IMG/VR virus record: IMGVR_UViG_3300048079_000026 | Span: 1-28,336 of that record | DNA length: 28,336 bases | Origin: a virus | Direction: 5' to 3' (one strand) | Shown: one piece after another, positions 15,158-22,100 of the stretch | How positions within the stretch are numbered: position 1 is the first letter of the stretch | Layout of the letters: every line of letters begins with the position of its first letter | Position numbers and translations under genes: made by a program | The notes under the pieces: generated by a model | What the model was told of the DNA's origin: nothing | Seen by the model: the letters and a program-made list of their open reading frames with translations, nothing else | The model's database searches: none

Positions 15158-16621
15158 GTGGCCGCGATCTCCAGAGCCTGGGTCGTCATTGCCGACACCG
15201 CGGTCGACCCGGACTCGCCGCTCGATGCGGTGCTGATGGCCGCGATCCAGGGGAACCTGACCCACCTGCGCGAGTGGCTCGGCAACGCGTTCACCGCCGG
15301 CGCGGTCCAGAACCACTCGCACGACGGTGTGGACAGCGCGCTCGTGGCGGTCGGCCCGAACCTGATCCGTAACGCGAGCTTCGAGCAGGACACGAGCGGT
15401 TGGACGATCACGACCTACAGCGGCGGGTCGAGCGCGGTGGAGACGGCGAACGACGCGCACGGCGCGAAGTCGCTTTCATTTACCAGCACTGTGCTAGCGA
15501 ACGGCGGCGGGGACGCGCGCTCGAACGAGTTCATCCCCTGCGGCGGCGCGGTCGACCTACACTTCGAGGTCTGGCGCAAAGGCTCGGTGATCAACATCGC
15601 CTCCAAAGCGGAAGTGATCTGGTACGACGATGCGCAGGCACCGATCTCGGTGGCCTCGATCTACACCGACACCAACACGCCGACCACCGCGACTCGCGCC
15701 CAGGCGGTTCTCGCTTCGCCGTCCACCGCGCGGTTTTTGAAGATCAAGCTGACGGGCGGCACGCCCGGCGCCGGCAGCGCGACCGGGACCATCTACTTCG
15801 ACGGGGTGAATGCCTCGGACTGGACGTTCATCCACAACGCGGCCGTCGGCCAGGCGCAGCTCAAGACGACGACGGCGAGCGGATCGCTCGCGCTCGCCTC
15901 GACCGCATCCGGATCGTTCGCGCTGACGGGCGGCACCTACTCCTGGTGGACGGCGAGCGGGTCCCTAGCCAACCAACTTGGATTTGATTTCGGCAACGAC
16001 AATGTCGCGGCCGGAGTCATAGGCGTTGTTAACAATAATGGAACCACGCGGACGTTCTACGTCGATGAGCGCTACGTGCAAGCCTCGCCGCCCTACAATC
16101 TTGGCGATGGAGACATCCCGCTCTTCGTCTTGGCCCTGGTCGCAGCGGACGGCTCGCTGCGGGGGATCAGCGTAGCGCCCGACCCCGCGTGGGCCTATCA
16201 CGGCCCAACGAACATCGTCCCCGAGCGCATCGAGAACGGCAAAGCCTACCGACGCTACCGTGAGATCGAGGGCATGCTGCTCGATGAGGTGCTCAAGAAT
16301 CCGACCGTGCTTGCGCGCTTCGTGAGAGAGCAGTCCGAGATCGTTCTCGTCGAGCGCGAGATCACGCAGGCGCTCAAGAATCGCGACATGGGGCTCTTCC
16401 CGCACCCGTGGGTTGGCAACGATCTCACCGGCCTTACCGTCGTGATGCTCGACCCGGTCGGGCGCCTGGTGGACCGCTTGGCGCTGATCTCCGGCGACCA
16501 GGGCGCGCGCGAGGTGCGCAAGCTGATCGAGGCCGGCTTCCTCACGATCGGCAACACGCCGCTCGCCCGTGCTGCCCCGCCGGGCGTGATCCCCATCGCG
16601 GCGAGCTGGAAGCTGACATGA
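15158..16621 (+). CDS. Tail fibre/tip protein with carbohydrate-binding-like domain
   Basis: A 487-residue probable receptor-binding protein with a GTG start two bases after the Cys4 gene. Residues 1-65 form the attachment part, ending with the fibre-type motif NHSHDGVDSALV. Residues ~68-228 look like a beta-sandwich carbohydrate-binding module: PNLIRNASFEQDTSGWTIT at the start, FLKIKLTGG and TIYFDGVNASDW at the end. A Ser/Thr/Gly-rich middle follows (SGSLALASTASGSFALTGGT). The C-terminal ~130 residues are mixed and more charged (MLLDEVLKNPTVLARFVREQ, GDQGAREVRKLIEAGFLTIG). Position after the hub and before lysis genes supports a host-contact role. No depolymerase motif was seen. Confidence 0.78.
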   Translation: MAAISRAWVVIADTAVDPDSPLDAVLMAAIQGNLTHLREWLGNAFTAGAVQNHSHDGVDSALVAVGPNLIRNASFEQDTSGWTITTYSGGSSAVETANDAHGAKSLSFTSTVLANGGGDARSNEFIPCGGAVDLHFEVWRKGSVINIASKAEVIWYDDAQAPISVASIYTDTNTPTTATRAQAVLASPSTARFLKIKLTGGTPGAGSATGTIYFDGVNASDWTFIHNAAVGQAQLKTTTASGSLALASTASGSFALTGGTYSWWTASGSLANQLGFDFGNDNVAAGVIGVVNNNGTTRTFYVDERYVQASPPYNLGDGDIPLFVLALVAADGSLRGISVAPDPAWAYHGPTNIVPERIENGKAYRRYREIEGMLLDEVLKNPTVLARFVREQSEIVLVEREITQALKNRDMGLFPHPWVGNDLTGLTVVMLDPVGRLVDRLALISGDQGAREVRKLIEAGFLTIGNTPLARAAPPGVIPIAASWKLT

Positions 16622-16902
16622 ACGAGGGCAACAGAGAGCAGCGCAGCGCCTTTCGCTACGTCCTGGTGTGGGCGCTCGGAGTGATCCAGGTGGTGACGAC
16701 GGCGGCGGTGATCGCCGGGGTCGGCTCGCTGTGGACGTTATCCACCACGATGGCCGCGCTGGTGGTGGAGATGGCCACGATCAAGGCCGATGTTTCCGTG
16801 ATCAAGTTACGCCAGGACAAGTCCGAGGCCGAGGTGAAGCGCGTGAGCGATGAGCAGATACGCCGAGGCGTCATTATCGAGCAACTCAGGGGGAAGAAGT
16901 GA
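16618..16902 (+). CDS. Small membrane protein of the lysis cassette
   Basis: A 94-residue protein; the ATG at 16618 overlaps the fibre stop (ATGA). A hydrophilic N-terminus (MNEGNREQRSAFR) precedes a hydrophobic stretch ~15-45 (VLVWALGVIQVVTTAAVIAG ... LWTL) that could cross the membrane once or twice. A coiled-coil tail ~50-94 follows (MATIKADVSVIKLRQDKSEA). Such one-TM plus coiled-coil proteins beside endolysin genes often act with the holin. It may be a holin, antiholin or accessory. The stop overlaps the next GTG start. Confidence 0.7.
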   Translation: MNEGNREQRSAFRYVLVWALGVIQVVTTAAVIAGVGSLWTLSTTMAALVVEMATIKADVSVIKLRQDKSEAEVKRVSDEQIRRGVIIEQLRGKK

Positions 16903-17321
16903 CGGAGAAGCTGACCATCCAGCAGATCCGACAAAACGAGCCGGAGACGCTGTGGCATTTTCTCCAGCAGTTACCGGCTTCCTTCGAGGCGCAGATTCTG
17001 CTCGGGCTGGTGCTCGCGGGTTTCCTGGGGGCGATCGTGAGCTGGCTCGTCAAGTGGAGCAGCGGGGACGCGCACAGCCTCATGGATTACTGTTTCAGGA
17101 ATTCATTTAAGCGCACGGTGGCGTCCGTTCTGACCTTTCTCGGAATCATCGTCGGGGCGATCGCCTCGGATATGTTCAAGACCGATTCCGGCGAGTTCGT
17201 GGGCTGGATGAATGTCCTGGTCAACGGCTTCACGGTCGGCTTCGGGAGCGACGCCAGCATCAACAAGGGCAAGCGCGTCGTGTGGACCGAGGACAAGCGC
17301 GCGGAGGCCTCGCCTAGATGA
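16899..17321 (+). CDS. Multi-span membrane protein, holin candidate
   Basis: A 140-residue protein with a GTG start overlapping the upstream stop. Two clear membrane spans lie at ~32-51 (AQILLGLVLAGFLGAIVSWL) and ~72-90 (VASVLTFLGIIVGAIAS). A weaker third hydrophobic stretch lies at ~101-115 (WMNVLVNGFTVGFG). The C-terminus is charged (KGKRVVWTEDKRAEASPR). A holin makes the inner-membrane lesion that releases or activates the endolysin. The spans and the position three genes before the spanins favour this role, but no holin family signature was recognised. Confidence 0.65.
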   Translation: MTEKLTIQQIRQNEPETLWHFLQQLPASFEAQILLGLVLAGFLGAIVSWLVKWSSGDAHSLMDYCFRNSFKRTVASVLTFLGIIVGAIASDMFKTDSGEFVGWMNVLVNGFTVGFGSDASINKGKRVVWTEDKRAEASPR

Positions 17322-17554
17322 GGATCCTCGCTTGCGTCCTGGCCGTGGTCCTGGCCGTCTCGGTCGCGTACGACGTGAAGAGCGGCGCCACGCCGGCGCC
17401 GGCGTCGCGTGCCGGCGACACCTGGTTCGTCACGGTCGACGAGGCCGACGGCAGCGTCAGCCTGGCGCGCGAGGACTTCGATGCGATCGTGACCGCCTAC
17501 AACCAGCAGCGTGCCGAGCTCGGGCAGCTGCGCAGGGTCGGAGGCTGTCCGTGA
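17318..17554 (+). CDS. Small exported or membrane-anchored lysis-region protein
   Basis: A 78-residue protein coupled to the holin candidate by ATGA. The first ~19 residues (MRILACVLAVVLAVSVAYD) form a signal peptide or anchor. The rest is periplasmic in character and ends in a helix (AIVTAYNQQRAELGQLRRVGG). The Cys at position 6 is early and not in a normal lipobox, so this is not called a lipoprotein. It directly precedes the endolysin gene. The function is unknown; a regulatory or accessory lysis role is inferred from position alone. Confidence 0.65.
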   Translation: MRILACVLAVVLAVSVAYDVKSGATPAPASRAGDTWFVTVDEADGSVSLAREDFDAIVTAYNQQRAELGQLRRVGGCP

Positions 17555-18006
17555 TCACCCTGCAGGATTACTTCGGGCGCTACGCACAGCACCCGGACGC
17601 CAGGCCCGGCATGTGGAGCAGTGCCGATGACCTCCTCGGGCGCGTGAATGAGCTAAAGGAGTGGGCGAAGGCGGCCGGGATCGCGGTCGATGAGATCGAC
17701 GCCGACACCGGGAGCGAGATCTCTGGCTCGAGCGTTGCCTCGGGTGGCGGTAACGGCGGCTTCCGGCCTCAAGATTGTCCCGTGGGCGCTCCGGACTCCG
17801 CGCACAAGCAGGCGTGCGCGCTCGATGACTTTGACCCCAGCAACGCGCTCGACAACTGGATCTCTGAATTCGACGAGAATGACGGGCGCAAGAACGTGAT
17901 CCTTGAAAAATTCGGCCTCTACCGCGAGCATCCCGACGCGACGCCGGGCTGGTGCCACCTGACGACCCGCCGCCCGGGCAGCGGCAAGCGGACTTACCGG
18001 CCATGA
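17551..18006 (+). CDS. Putative endolysin, M15-type D,D/L,D-peptidase
   Basis: A 151-residue protein with a GTG start in GTGA overlap. The zinc-site pattern of M15 peptidases is visible: S83-x-H85-x5-A-x-D92 (SAHKQACALDDFDP) and H136 in TPGWCHLTTR. The usual Gly in SxHxxGxAxD is Ala here. The C-terminal ending HLTTRRPGSGKRTYRP is the pattern seen in phage M15-like proteins. It would cut peptide cross-links of the cell wall. There is no export signal, so release would depend on the holin. N-terminal residues 1-55 (LQDYFGRYAQHP, LLGRVNELKEWAKAAGI) form a small helical segment. Confidence 0.78.
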   Translation: MITLQDYFGRYAQHPDARPGMWSSADDLLGRVNELKEWAKAAGIAVDEIDADTGSEISGSSVASGGGNGGFRPQDCPVGAPDSAHKQACALDDFDPSNALDNWISEFDENDGRKNVILEKFGLYREHPDATPGWCHLTTRRPGSGKRTYRP

Positions 18007-18320
18007 ACGTCGGGCAGCTCCTCGGTATCGACCGGCTGCGCATCCTCCAGCTCGAGGACGAGCGCGATCAGCGCGTACCGCCGGCGGATGTCCGCCCCAG
18101 GGATAAGCGTCTGCGGGCGGGGCTGCCGCAACGAGTCGTCGAACTGCTGAACGCCTCAGATCGGCCGCTCTCGACGAAGGAGATCGGCGCGGCGCTCGAC
18201 TGCCTCCTGGAAACGCTCTATCAGCGAATCCCGAAGCTCCTGCGCGTCGGCCTGATCACGCGGCAGGGCCGGCGCAAGCACTACGTCTACTGGACGCCAC
18301 GTAAAGCGGAGGCGGCATGA
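18003..18320 (+). CDS. Winged helix-turn-helix protein in lysis cassette
   Basis: A 105-residue protein; the ATG at 18003 overlaps the endolysin stop. Residues ~45-100 read as a winged HTH: LPQRVVELLNAS, then PLSTKEIGAALDCLLETLYQ and LLRVGLITRQGRRKHYVYWT, the last being the wing. The N-terminus has MNVGQLLGIDRLRILQLEDE. It is probably a DNA-binding regulator. A regulator inside a lysis cassette is unusual; it could tune late genes or act on the host. The stop overlaps the i-spanin start (ATGA). Confidence 0.75.
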   Translation: MNVGQLLGIDRLRILQLEDERDQRVPPADVRPRDKRLRAGLPQRVVELLNASDRPLSTKEIGAALDCLLETLYQRIPKLLRVGLITRQGRRKHYVYWTPRKAEAA

Positions 18321-18742
18321 TCGGCTGGATCCTCAAATTCCTCGGCGGCGGCAACATCGGCAACCTGGCGATCGCCGCGGCCGTGATCGCGGTCGTCGCC
18401 GGCGCGGCCGGATTCACGTCCGGCTGGACCGTCAACGGCTGGCGGCTCGGCGCGCGCATCGAGCGCCTACAGGGCGAGAACACGGTCTACGCCGGGGCGA
18501 ACGCTCGATGCGGCGTCAACGTGGCCGAGGTCAAGGCCGCGGTCGCCGGCATCGTGAAGGCCGGCGAAGAGCGGGCCGAGCAGGCACGCAAGGGCATCCA
18601 GAAGGCCGAGGCCGCCGCGCTCGGCCACATCAACCGCGCCGCCGGCATCATCCAGCGTCCGCCGGTCCCGCCCGAGAAGCAGTGCGACACCGTGCGCGAC
18701 GAGCAGCGCGCCTACGTCCAGGAGCGGCACAGTGAGCAGTAG
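18317..18742 (+). CDS. Inner-membrane spanin subunit (Rz-like)
   Basis: A 141-residue protein. One membrane span at ~16-36 (LAIAAAVIAVVAGAAGFTSG) is followed by a periplasmic helical region (GARIERLQGENTVYAG, VKAAVAGIVKAGEERAEQAR, KGIQKAEAAALGHINRAAG) expected to form the coiled coil. The tail is Pro- and Cys-containing (QRPPVPPEKQCD). The downstream lipoprotein gene overlaps its 3' end by 11 bases in another frame, the classic Rz/Rz1 arrangement. Together the two would fuse inner and outer membranes in the last step of lysis. Sequence identity to Rz is not claimed. Confidence 0.8.
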   Translation: MIGWILKFLGGGNIGNLAIAAAVIAVVAGAAGFTSGWTVNGWRLGARIERLQGENTVYAGANARCGVNVAEVKAAVAGIVKAGEERAEQARKGIQKAEAAALGHINRAAGIIQRPPVPPEKQCDTVRDEQRAYVQERHSEQ

Positions 18743-18998
18743 ATTCCTGCCGGTCCTCGCCCTCAGCGCGTTGATTGCCGGCTGCGAGACCGCCCCGCCG
18801 GTCGTCGAGACCGTCATCGTCGAAAAGCCGGTGCCGGTGCCATGCAAGATCCCGCCGATCGAGCGGCCGCCCTTCGCGGTCGACCGCACCTCCCCGGCCG
18901 ACGACATGGTCACCATCAACCGCGCCCTCCGCGCCGAGCTCGAACAGCGCCGCGGCTACGAGCTGCGCCTCGAGGCCGGCGTCAAGGCCTGCCAGTAA
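18732..18998 (+). CDS. Outer-membrane spanin lipoprotein (Rz1-like)
   Basis: An 88-residue protein with a GTG start inside the i-spanin gene. The signal MSSRFLPVLALSALIAGC contains a good lipobox (LIAGC) with acylated Cys at position 18. The mature part is Pro-rich (PPVVETVIVEKPVPVPCKIP, IERPPF), then helical (TINRALRAELEQRRGYELRL). Lipid anchoring, Pro content and overlap with the preceding gene support the spanin call. It is the last rightward gene before the terminator. Confidence 0.85.
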   Translation: MSSRFLPVLALSALIAGCETAPPVVETVIVEKPVPVPCKIPPIERPPFAVDRTSPADDMVTINRALRAELEQRRGYELRLEAGVKACQ

Positions 18999-19069
18999 CG
19001 GGTAACACCGGCGCCGCGGCGGTTCCGCGGCAACCCTGGTGCCCTCCCTCCCTCCAGGGTGAGTGCCTC

Positions 19070-19101
19070 GCCCCGGCGGCTTCGGCTGCCGGGGCTTTTT
19101 T
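19070..19101 (+). terminator. Late-operon terminator with UUCG tetraloop
   Basis: An 11-bp stem (19070-19080 with 19085-19095; one G-T pair) is closed by a TTCG loop, followed by six T. It lies 72 bases after the o-spanin stop and before attP, so it would end late transcription. Confidence 0.9.
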
Positions 19102-19125
19102 CATGTACGCGGCCGGTTTTGTGGG

Positions 19126-19210
19126 GGGCAGGATTTTGGCATCCAGGCCGCTATAAGCGGCCCGTGGCGCACTTCCTGCCCTATGGACGTGGGTAAGTGC
19201 GCCTAGCGCA
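19126..19210. repeat. Cluster of inverted repeats left of the attP core
   Basis: Four inverted repeats lie within 85 bases: GGGCAGGA (19126-19133)/TCCTGCCC (19174-19181); GGCCGCT-ATA-AGCGGCC (19146-19162); GGCGCAC (19166-19172)/GTGCGCC (19197-19203); TGCGC-CTA-GCGCA (19198-19210). No gene fits here. They may be integrase or accessory protein arm sites, or a folded RNA. Their position next to the attachment core favours the first. Confidence 0.6.
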
Positions 19211-19218
19211 TTAACGGT

Positions 19219-19263
19219 CTCTTAATCCGTTGGTTCGGGGTTCGAGTCCCCGGCCGCCTACCA
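19219..19263 (+). other. attP: attP core: 3' half of a tRNA-Lys(CTT) gene
   Basis: From the anticodon loop onward the sequence is tRNA-like: loop CTCTTAA (anticodon CTT), stem TCCGT, T-stem CGGGG (19236-19240), loop TTCGAGT, stem CCCCG (19248-19252), acceptor strand GCCGCCT, A, CCA (19261-19263). The 5' half is absent: no D-arm and no matching AGGCGGC acceptor strand lies upstream, and the position 31-39 pair is T-T. Tyrosine integrases often use the anticodon loop to 3' end of tRNA genes, and int lies next door. The phage copy would restore the host tRNA after integration. Confidence 0.8.
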
Positions 19264-19386
19264 CTTCACAATCAACGACTTAGGCGCGGAGACGAGCGCC
19301 AGGCTGTCGGCGCTGGTGGGCATTTTTATGGCGTTTGTGCCCTACTTTCAAAGCGATAGACGGCAATTTGGACTGTCTCGATCACG
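19264..19386. other. attP right arm, non-coding
   Basis: There is no credible gene between the core and the end of the small leftward gene. A short inverted repeat AGCGCC/GGCGCT (19296-19301 and 19310-19315) is followed on the plus strand by CATTTTTATGG. It may be a weak terminator or arm-site structure. Nothing else recognised. Confidence 0.45.
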
Positions 19387-19686
19387 TCATACTCGGTGTT
19401 TTCTCGTTTCCTCTGGCGCAATCGCGTCGATCACGTCTTTCGGTATCCCGCGTTTCAGCCCGTATTCTCTTGCGAAAGCACGGAATTCTTGGTGTAGCCC
19501 TTCGAGAATAGCGATGCGTTTCTCCTCACTAATTTCGTCGCTATCGATGTCGCGCACAATGCGCAGAGCCGACTCGGCGCCATAGTAAAACACGAGGCGG
19601 AGATTATCGATCTGGAATGGAGTTGCGCGTTCCATCATTGGGGACGCAGCCTTAAATAATTGCCAATGTTCGTGGACTGTTTTCAT
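19387..19686 (-). CDS. Small protein downstream of int, unknown function
   Basis: A 99-residue soluble helical protein (MKTVHEHWQLFKAASPMMER, DEISEEKRIAILEGLHQEFR, FAREYGLKRGIPKDVIDAI). Its ATG overlaps the int stop as ATGA (19686-19683), with AAAGGA upstream, so it is co-translated with int. It is the last gene before attP, so on integration it stays linked to int. Base composition is less G+C-rich than int. No family recognised. A role in recombination or in lysogeny is possible from position only. Confidence 0.7.
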   Translation of the reverse strand: MKTVHEHWQLFKAASPMMERATPFQIDNLRLVFYYGAESALRIVRDIDSDEISEEKRIAILEGLHQEFRAFAREYGLKRGIPKDVIDAIAPEETRKHRV

Positions 19687-20669
19687 GGTTTCCTTTTGCC
19701 GATACTTAAGATGACTTTTTGCAAGCGCTCTGGGTAGAGATGTGCATAGCGGCGGGCGCTGGCGACGCTTTTGTGGTGGAGGGCGGCCTGGACGTCGGGG
19801 AGGGTGCCGCCGGCGCTGATGATAGCGCTGGCGAGGCTGTGGCGCAGGTCGTGCATGCGCACGTGGGCGAGGCCGGCGCGCTTGCGGGCGGCTTCGAAGG
19901 CGGCGTAGTAGTCGCGCCAGTGGCGGGTGAAGGGCAGGCGCCGGAGATCGGCGCGGATCGCGGCGTGGACCGGGACCATGCGGGGCGTGCCGTTCTTGGT
20001 CATGCCGACGTCGAGCCAGAGCTCGCGCCCGCGGCGCTTGATGCTCGCCGGCGTGAGCGGGAGGAGCTCGGAGATCCAGCGCAGGCCGGTGTAGAACGCG
20101 ATACGCATGATCGCGCGCACGTCTGGATCGCGGCAGGCGCGGACCAGCTGCTCGAGCTCGGGCAGGCGCAGGTAGACCTGGCGCTCGTTGTGCGCCGGCG
20201 GGACGTGCATGCGCGCGGTTGGATCGGCGTCGACCAGGTGGTGGTGCTTCCAGGCGTAGCGGCAGGCGGCCTTGAGGTAGGCGAGGCGGTTCCTGATGGT
20301 GCCGGGGGCGAGCTCGCCGGTGCGATCGGCGGCGTACTTGCGGGCGACGTCGGGCAGGTCCTGCAGGCCTCGGCCTTCATACCACGGCAGGAGCGCGGCC
20401 AGGTGGAGCGCGGCCTTGTGGCCGGCGCGGTGCTGCGGGAGGCGATGCTCGAGGTAGAGCTTGACGGCGTCGTCGATCAGGCGCGACGGCTGTTCGATAC
20501 CAGTCGCAATCGCATAGAGCCGCCCGGTTTCCTTGCGGTCGTATGCCTCGGCGCGGGATCGATTCCAATCCGCCGGAAGCAGTCGCGAAGCGCGGTGGCG
20601 CTCACCGTGGATAACGCGGTTGAACGTGAAGCGCCAGCGTTTTTTCGCGGTGTCGTGGTAGACCGGCAT
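19683..20669 (-). CDS. int: Tyrosine-family site-specific integrase
   Basis: A 328-residue protein, counted from the ATG at 20669, which has AAGG six bases upstream; the frame is open to 20735 but that part overlaps xis. The N-terminal AP2-like segment (YHDTAKKRWRFTFNRVIHG) precedes a core-binding domain (~65-150). The catalytic set is present: R197 (TGLRWISELLPL), K225 (MTKNGTPRMVPV), H273 and R276 (HDLRHSLAS), H299 (LHHKS) and Y308 (ARRYAHL). The box-I motif has one extra residue compared with the common TGLRxSEL form. It would recombine attP with a host tRNA-Lys site. Gene end overlaps the small downstream gene. Confidence 0.95.
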   Translation of the reverse strand: MPVYHDTAKKRWRFTFNRVIHGERHRASRLLPADWNRSRAEAYDRKETGRLYAIATGIEQPSRLIDDAVKLYLEHRLPQHRAGHKAALHLAALLPWYEGRGLQDLPDVARKYAADRTGELAPGTIRNRLAYLKAACRYAWKHHHLVDADPTARMHVPPAHNERQVYLRLPELEQLVRACRDPDVRAIMRIAFYTGLRWISELLPLTPASIKRRGRELWLDVGMTKNGTPRMVPVHAAIRADLRRLPFTRHWRDYYAAFEAARKRAGLAHVRMHDLRHSLASAIISAGGTLPDVQAALHHKSVASARRYAHLYPERLQKVILSIGKRKP

Positions 20670-20815
20670 TGCGCCTTGAAGGCCTCGATGTCCGCGCGCG
20701 CCCATCGTGTGAGCCGCGGCCCGAAACGATAGCACGGCAGCCGGAGCTCGTAAAACGCGCGCCTCGAGATCCCGAGCAGCTCGGCGGCCTGGCGGGCGGT
20801 GAGCATTTGATTCAT
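20477..20815 (-). CDS. xis: Excisionase/AlpA-like helix-turn-helix protein
   Basis: The start at 20815 overlaps the upstream stop (ATGA). Residues 1-52 are a MerR/AlpA-type HTH: MLTARQAAELLGISRRAFYE, then CYRFGPRLTRWARADIEAFK. This is the fold used by many small excisionases. The recognisable domain ends where int begins (near 20669), but the frame stays open ~60 more codons into int, giving 112 residues. The tail is Arg/Ser/Thr-rich and looks like unselected sequence. Xis would bind attachment arms and direct Int towards excision. The long overlap makes the true 3' extent of functional protein uncertain. Confidence 0.8.
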   Translation of the reverse strand: MNQMLTARQAAELLGISRRAFYELRLPCYRFGPRLTRWARADIEAFKAQCRSTTTPRKNAGASRSTALSTVSATALRDCFRRIGIDPAPRHTTARKPGGSMRLRLVSNSRRA

Positions 20816-21015
20816 AGCACCCGGCGCCAGTCGTTCCACCAATATTTCCCGTTGATGCTCGGGATTCGATACCAGCGGAACAGTCCGTCGTTCGTGAGCA
20901 TCCAGCTGCCGATCCGGACCGTGAGCCAGATCCGCGGCTTCGTGACGCCGACTTCCGGAGCCATGAAATCGGTGGGCACCGGGTTCAATGTTTTGGGGCT
21001 TGGTTCTGTCTGCAT
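20812..21015 (-). CDS. Small protein upstream of xis, unknown function
   Basis: A 67-residue, Trp-rich protein (TKPRIWLTVRIGSWMLTNDG, LFRWYRIPSINGKYWWNDWR). The start at 21015 lies 31 bases inside the upstream gene and lacks a clear ribosome site, so coupling is assumed. The ATG at 20964 is an alternative. The stop overlaps the xis start. It looks like a small beta protein. No family assigned. Confidence 0.6.
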   Translation of the reverse strand: MQTEPSPKTLNPVPTDFMAPEVGVTKPRIWLTVRIGSWMLTNDGLFRWYRIPSINGKYWWNDWRRVL

Positions 21016-21206
21016 CGATCGAGGTGTGCGTTGATCGCCGCGATCACGACGTCGTGACCGTGCTCTTCCGCGATCCGGCCGGCGAATGCGGCGCCGGCGT
21101 AGACGGCAGCTTCGATCTGCGCTCGCTGCTCGGGTGGCATCGTGTCGAGGGTGCGGCGGTACCAACCGCATAGCCATTCCAGGAAGCCTTCGTCGAATTC
21201 GTTCAA
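20985..21206 (-). CDS. Small helical protein, TTG start
   Basis: A 73-residue protein. No ATG or GTG fits; a TTG at 21206 overlaps the upstream stop as TTGA, and AGGA lies eight bases upstream, so TTG is the likely start. Content: NEFDEGFLEWLCGWYRRTLD, MPPEQRAQIEAAVYAGAAFA, EEHGHDVVIAAINAHLDRC. It is all-helical and reads as a small phage accessory protein. The frame extends much further upstream only as a shadow of the ASCH gene. Function unknown. Confidence 0.65.
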   Translation of the reverse strand: MNEFDEGFLEWLCGWYRRTLDTMPPEQRAQIEAAVYAGAAFAGRIAEEHGHDVVIAAINAHLDRCRQNQAPKH

Positions 21207-21649
21207 ATCAGTTTTTCCTGCCGGTTGTCGGCCGACGCCGCGGCGACCGTGATGATGTGATCGGGGACATCGAACAAGCTTTGCATGCCCCGCCAGGGGA
21301 TAGGTTTGTCGAGCTGGCGCATGTTGAACGGATCCCAGGCGAAGCGCCCAGGAGTGAAATTGCCCTGCGCGAATTCCTCGTCGTTGACGTGAAGATGATC
21401 GGTCGGCTTGCAGACCACGTAATCGCAGACGGCGATCAGCGCGCCGCCTGGAAGCTCCTCGGCCCAATGGCGGCCGAACTCGTTCTTGCAGGTCTCGCGT
21501 AGCGCGTCTGGAATATCGGTCTCGATGCGTTTGGCGGCGTGTACCAGCAGCGGGCCGGCGTAGTCGGTCGACCAGCTCCGGGTTTCGTAGCTCTTGCGGC
21601 GGCAGGCCCACAGCGAGGCCCAGGGTTGCCAGAGAGAGAGGGCTTTCAC
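21203..21649 (-). CDS. ASCH-domain protein
   Basis: A 148-residue protein with the ASCH/PUA-like signature: MKALSLWQPWASLWACRRKS, YETRSWSTDY, then GPLLVHAAKRIE and GALIAVCDYVVC. ASCH domains are small beta-barrels related to PUA folds; members bind RNA or modified bases. Phage copies are frequent in early regions, with undefined roles. The protein is soluble and consists of little more than the domain. The downstream gene starts by TTG over its stop. There is a 33-base gap to the upstream gene. Confidence 0.85.
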   Translation of the reverse strand: MKALSLWQPWASLWACRRKSYETRSWSTDYAGPLLVHAAKRIETDIPDALRETCKNEFGRHWAEELPGGALIAVCDYVVCKPTDHLHVNDEEFAQGNFTPGRFAWDPFNMRQLDKPIPWRGMQSLFDVPDHIITVAAASADNRQEKLI

Positions 21650-21682
21650 GCTTTCACCTTCTCGAACACGCTGAACGCGTCG

Positions 21683-22048
21683 TCAGTTATTTATTGGTTT
21701 TGGCAAGCGGAGTTTGGGCGCGAGCGCGGGAAACGCCGCGGCGAATCGTTCCCAACAACCTGCTGATGTGATGTTGCCGTGGACGATGATGGCGGCGTTA
21801 GTGCCTGGCCTGCTGTCGAATGTCCGATCCCACCAGGCAAGGACCGTGATATTCATCGCCGGCAGGTAAGTCCGCACACCTTCACCCGGCTTTTCCGGGT
21901 GAGGCAAGAAAATCGCCGAGCCGTCGATCTGCGAGGCTTTGGGCACGCGCAGAGGGTCGGTATATTCTCTGAATCTGCTGCGATCCGGGTGCCAGTAGTA
22001 GTGCCCGGATTCGTCCCAACAGCCCCAATAAACAACGAAGTCAGCCAT
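21683..22048 (-). CDS. Hypothetical Trp-rich phage protein
   Basis: A 121-residue protein; the ATG at 22048 is supported by GGAG seven bases upstream. It is aromatic-rich (VVYWGCWDESGHYYWHPDRS, ITVLAWWDRTFDSRPG) with a central HPEKPGEGVRTYLPAMN segment, and ends in a Pro/Lys-rich tail. The His, Asp and Trp residues near the N-terminus might bind a ligand, but no catalytic motif is clear. It follows the MazG-like gene in the leftward operon. No family recognised. Confidence 0.7.
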   Translation of the reverse strand: MADFVVYWGCWDESGHYYWHPDRSRFREYTDPLRVPKASQIDGSAIFLPHPEKPGEGVRTYLPAMNITVLAWWDRTFDSRPGTNAAIIVHGNITSAGCWERFAAAFPALAPKLRLPKPINN

Positions 22049-22100
22049 TGTTAATCTCCGCGCAGGTCGCTCATGCGGGGGGTGATTTTCATCATCGTGT

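Noticed and set aside
17212-17550. N-terminal extension of the endolysin frame
   Set aside because: The upstream part is an Arg/Ser-rich shadow of two other genes. The GTG at 17551 overlaps the preceding stop and starts the recognisable domain.
19190-19263. Complete tRNA gene
   Set aside because: Only the anticodon loop to CCA end is tRNA-like. There is no D-arm or matching 5' acceptor strand, and the sequence upstream forms other hairpins, so it is called an attachment core.
19719-20732. Plus-strand open frame of 337 codons opposite int
   Set aside because: Int has all catalytic residues on the minus strand. The plus frame is a Gly/Ala/Val-rich shadow.
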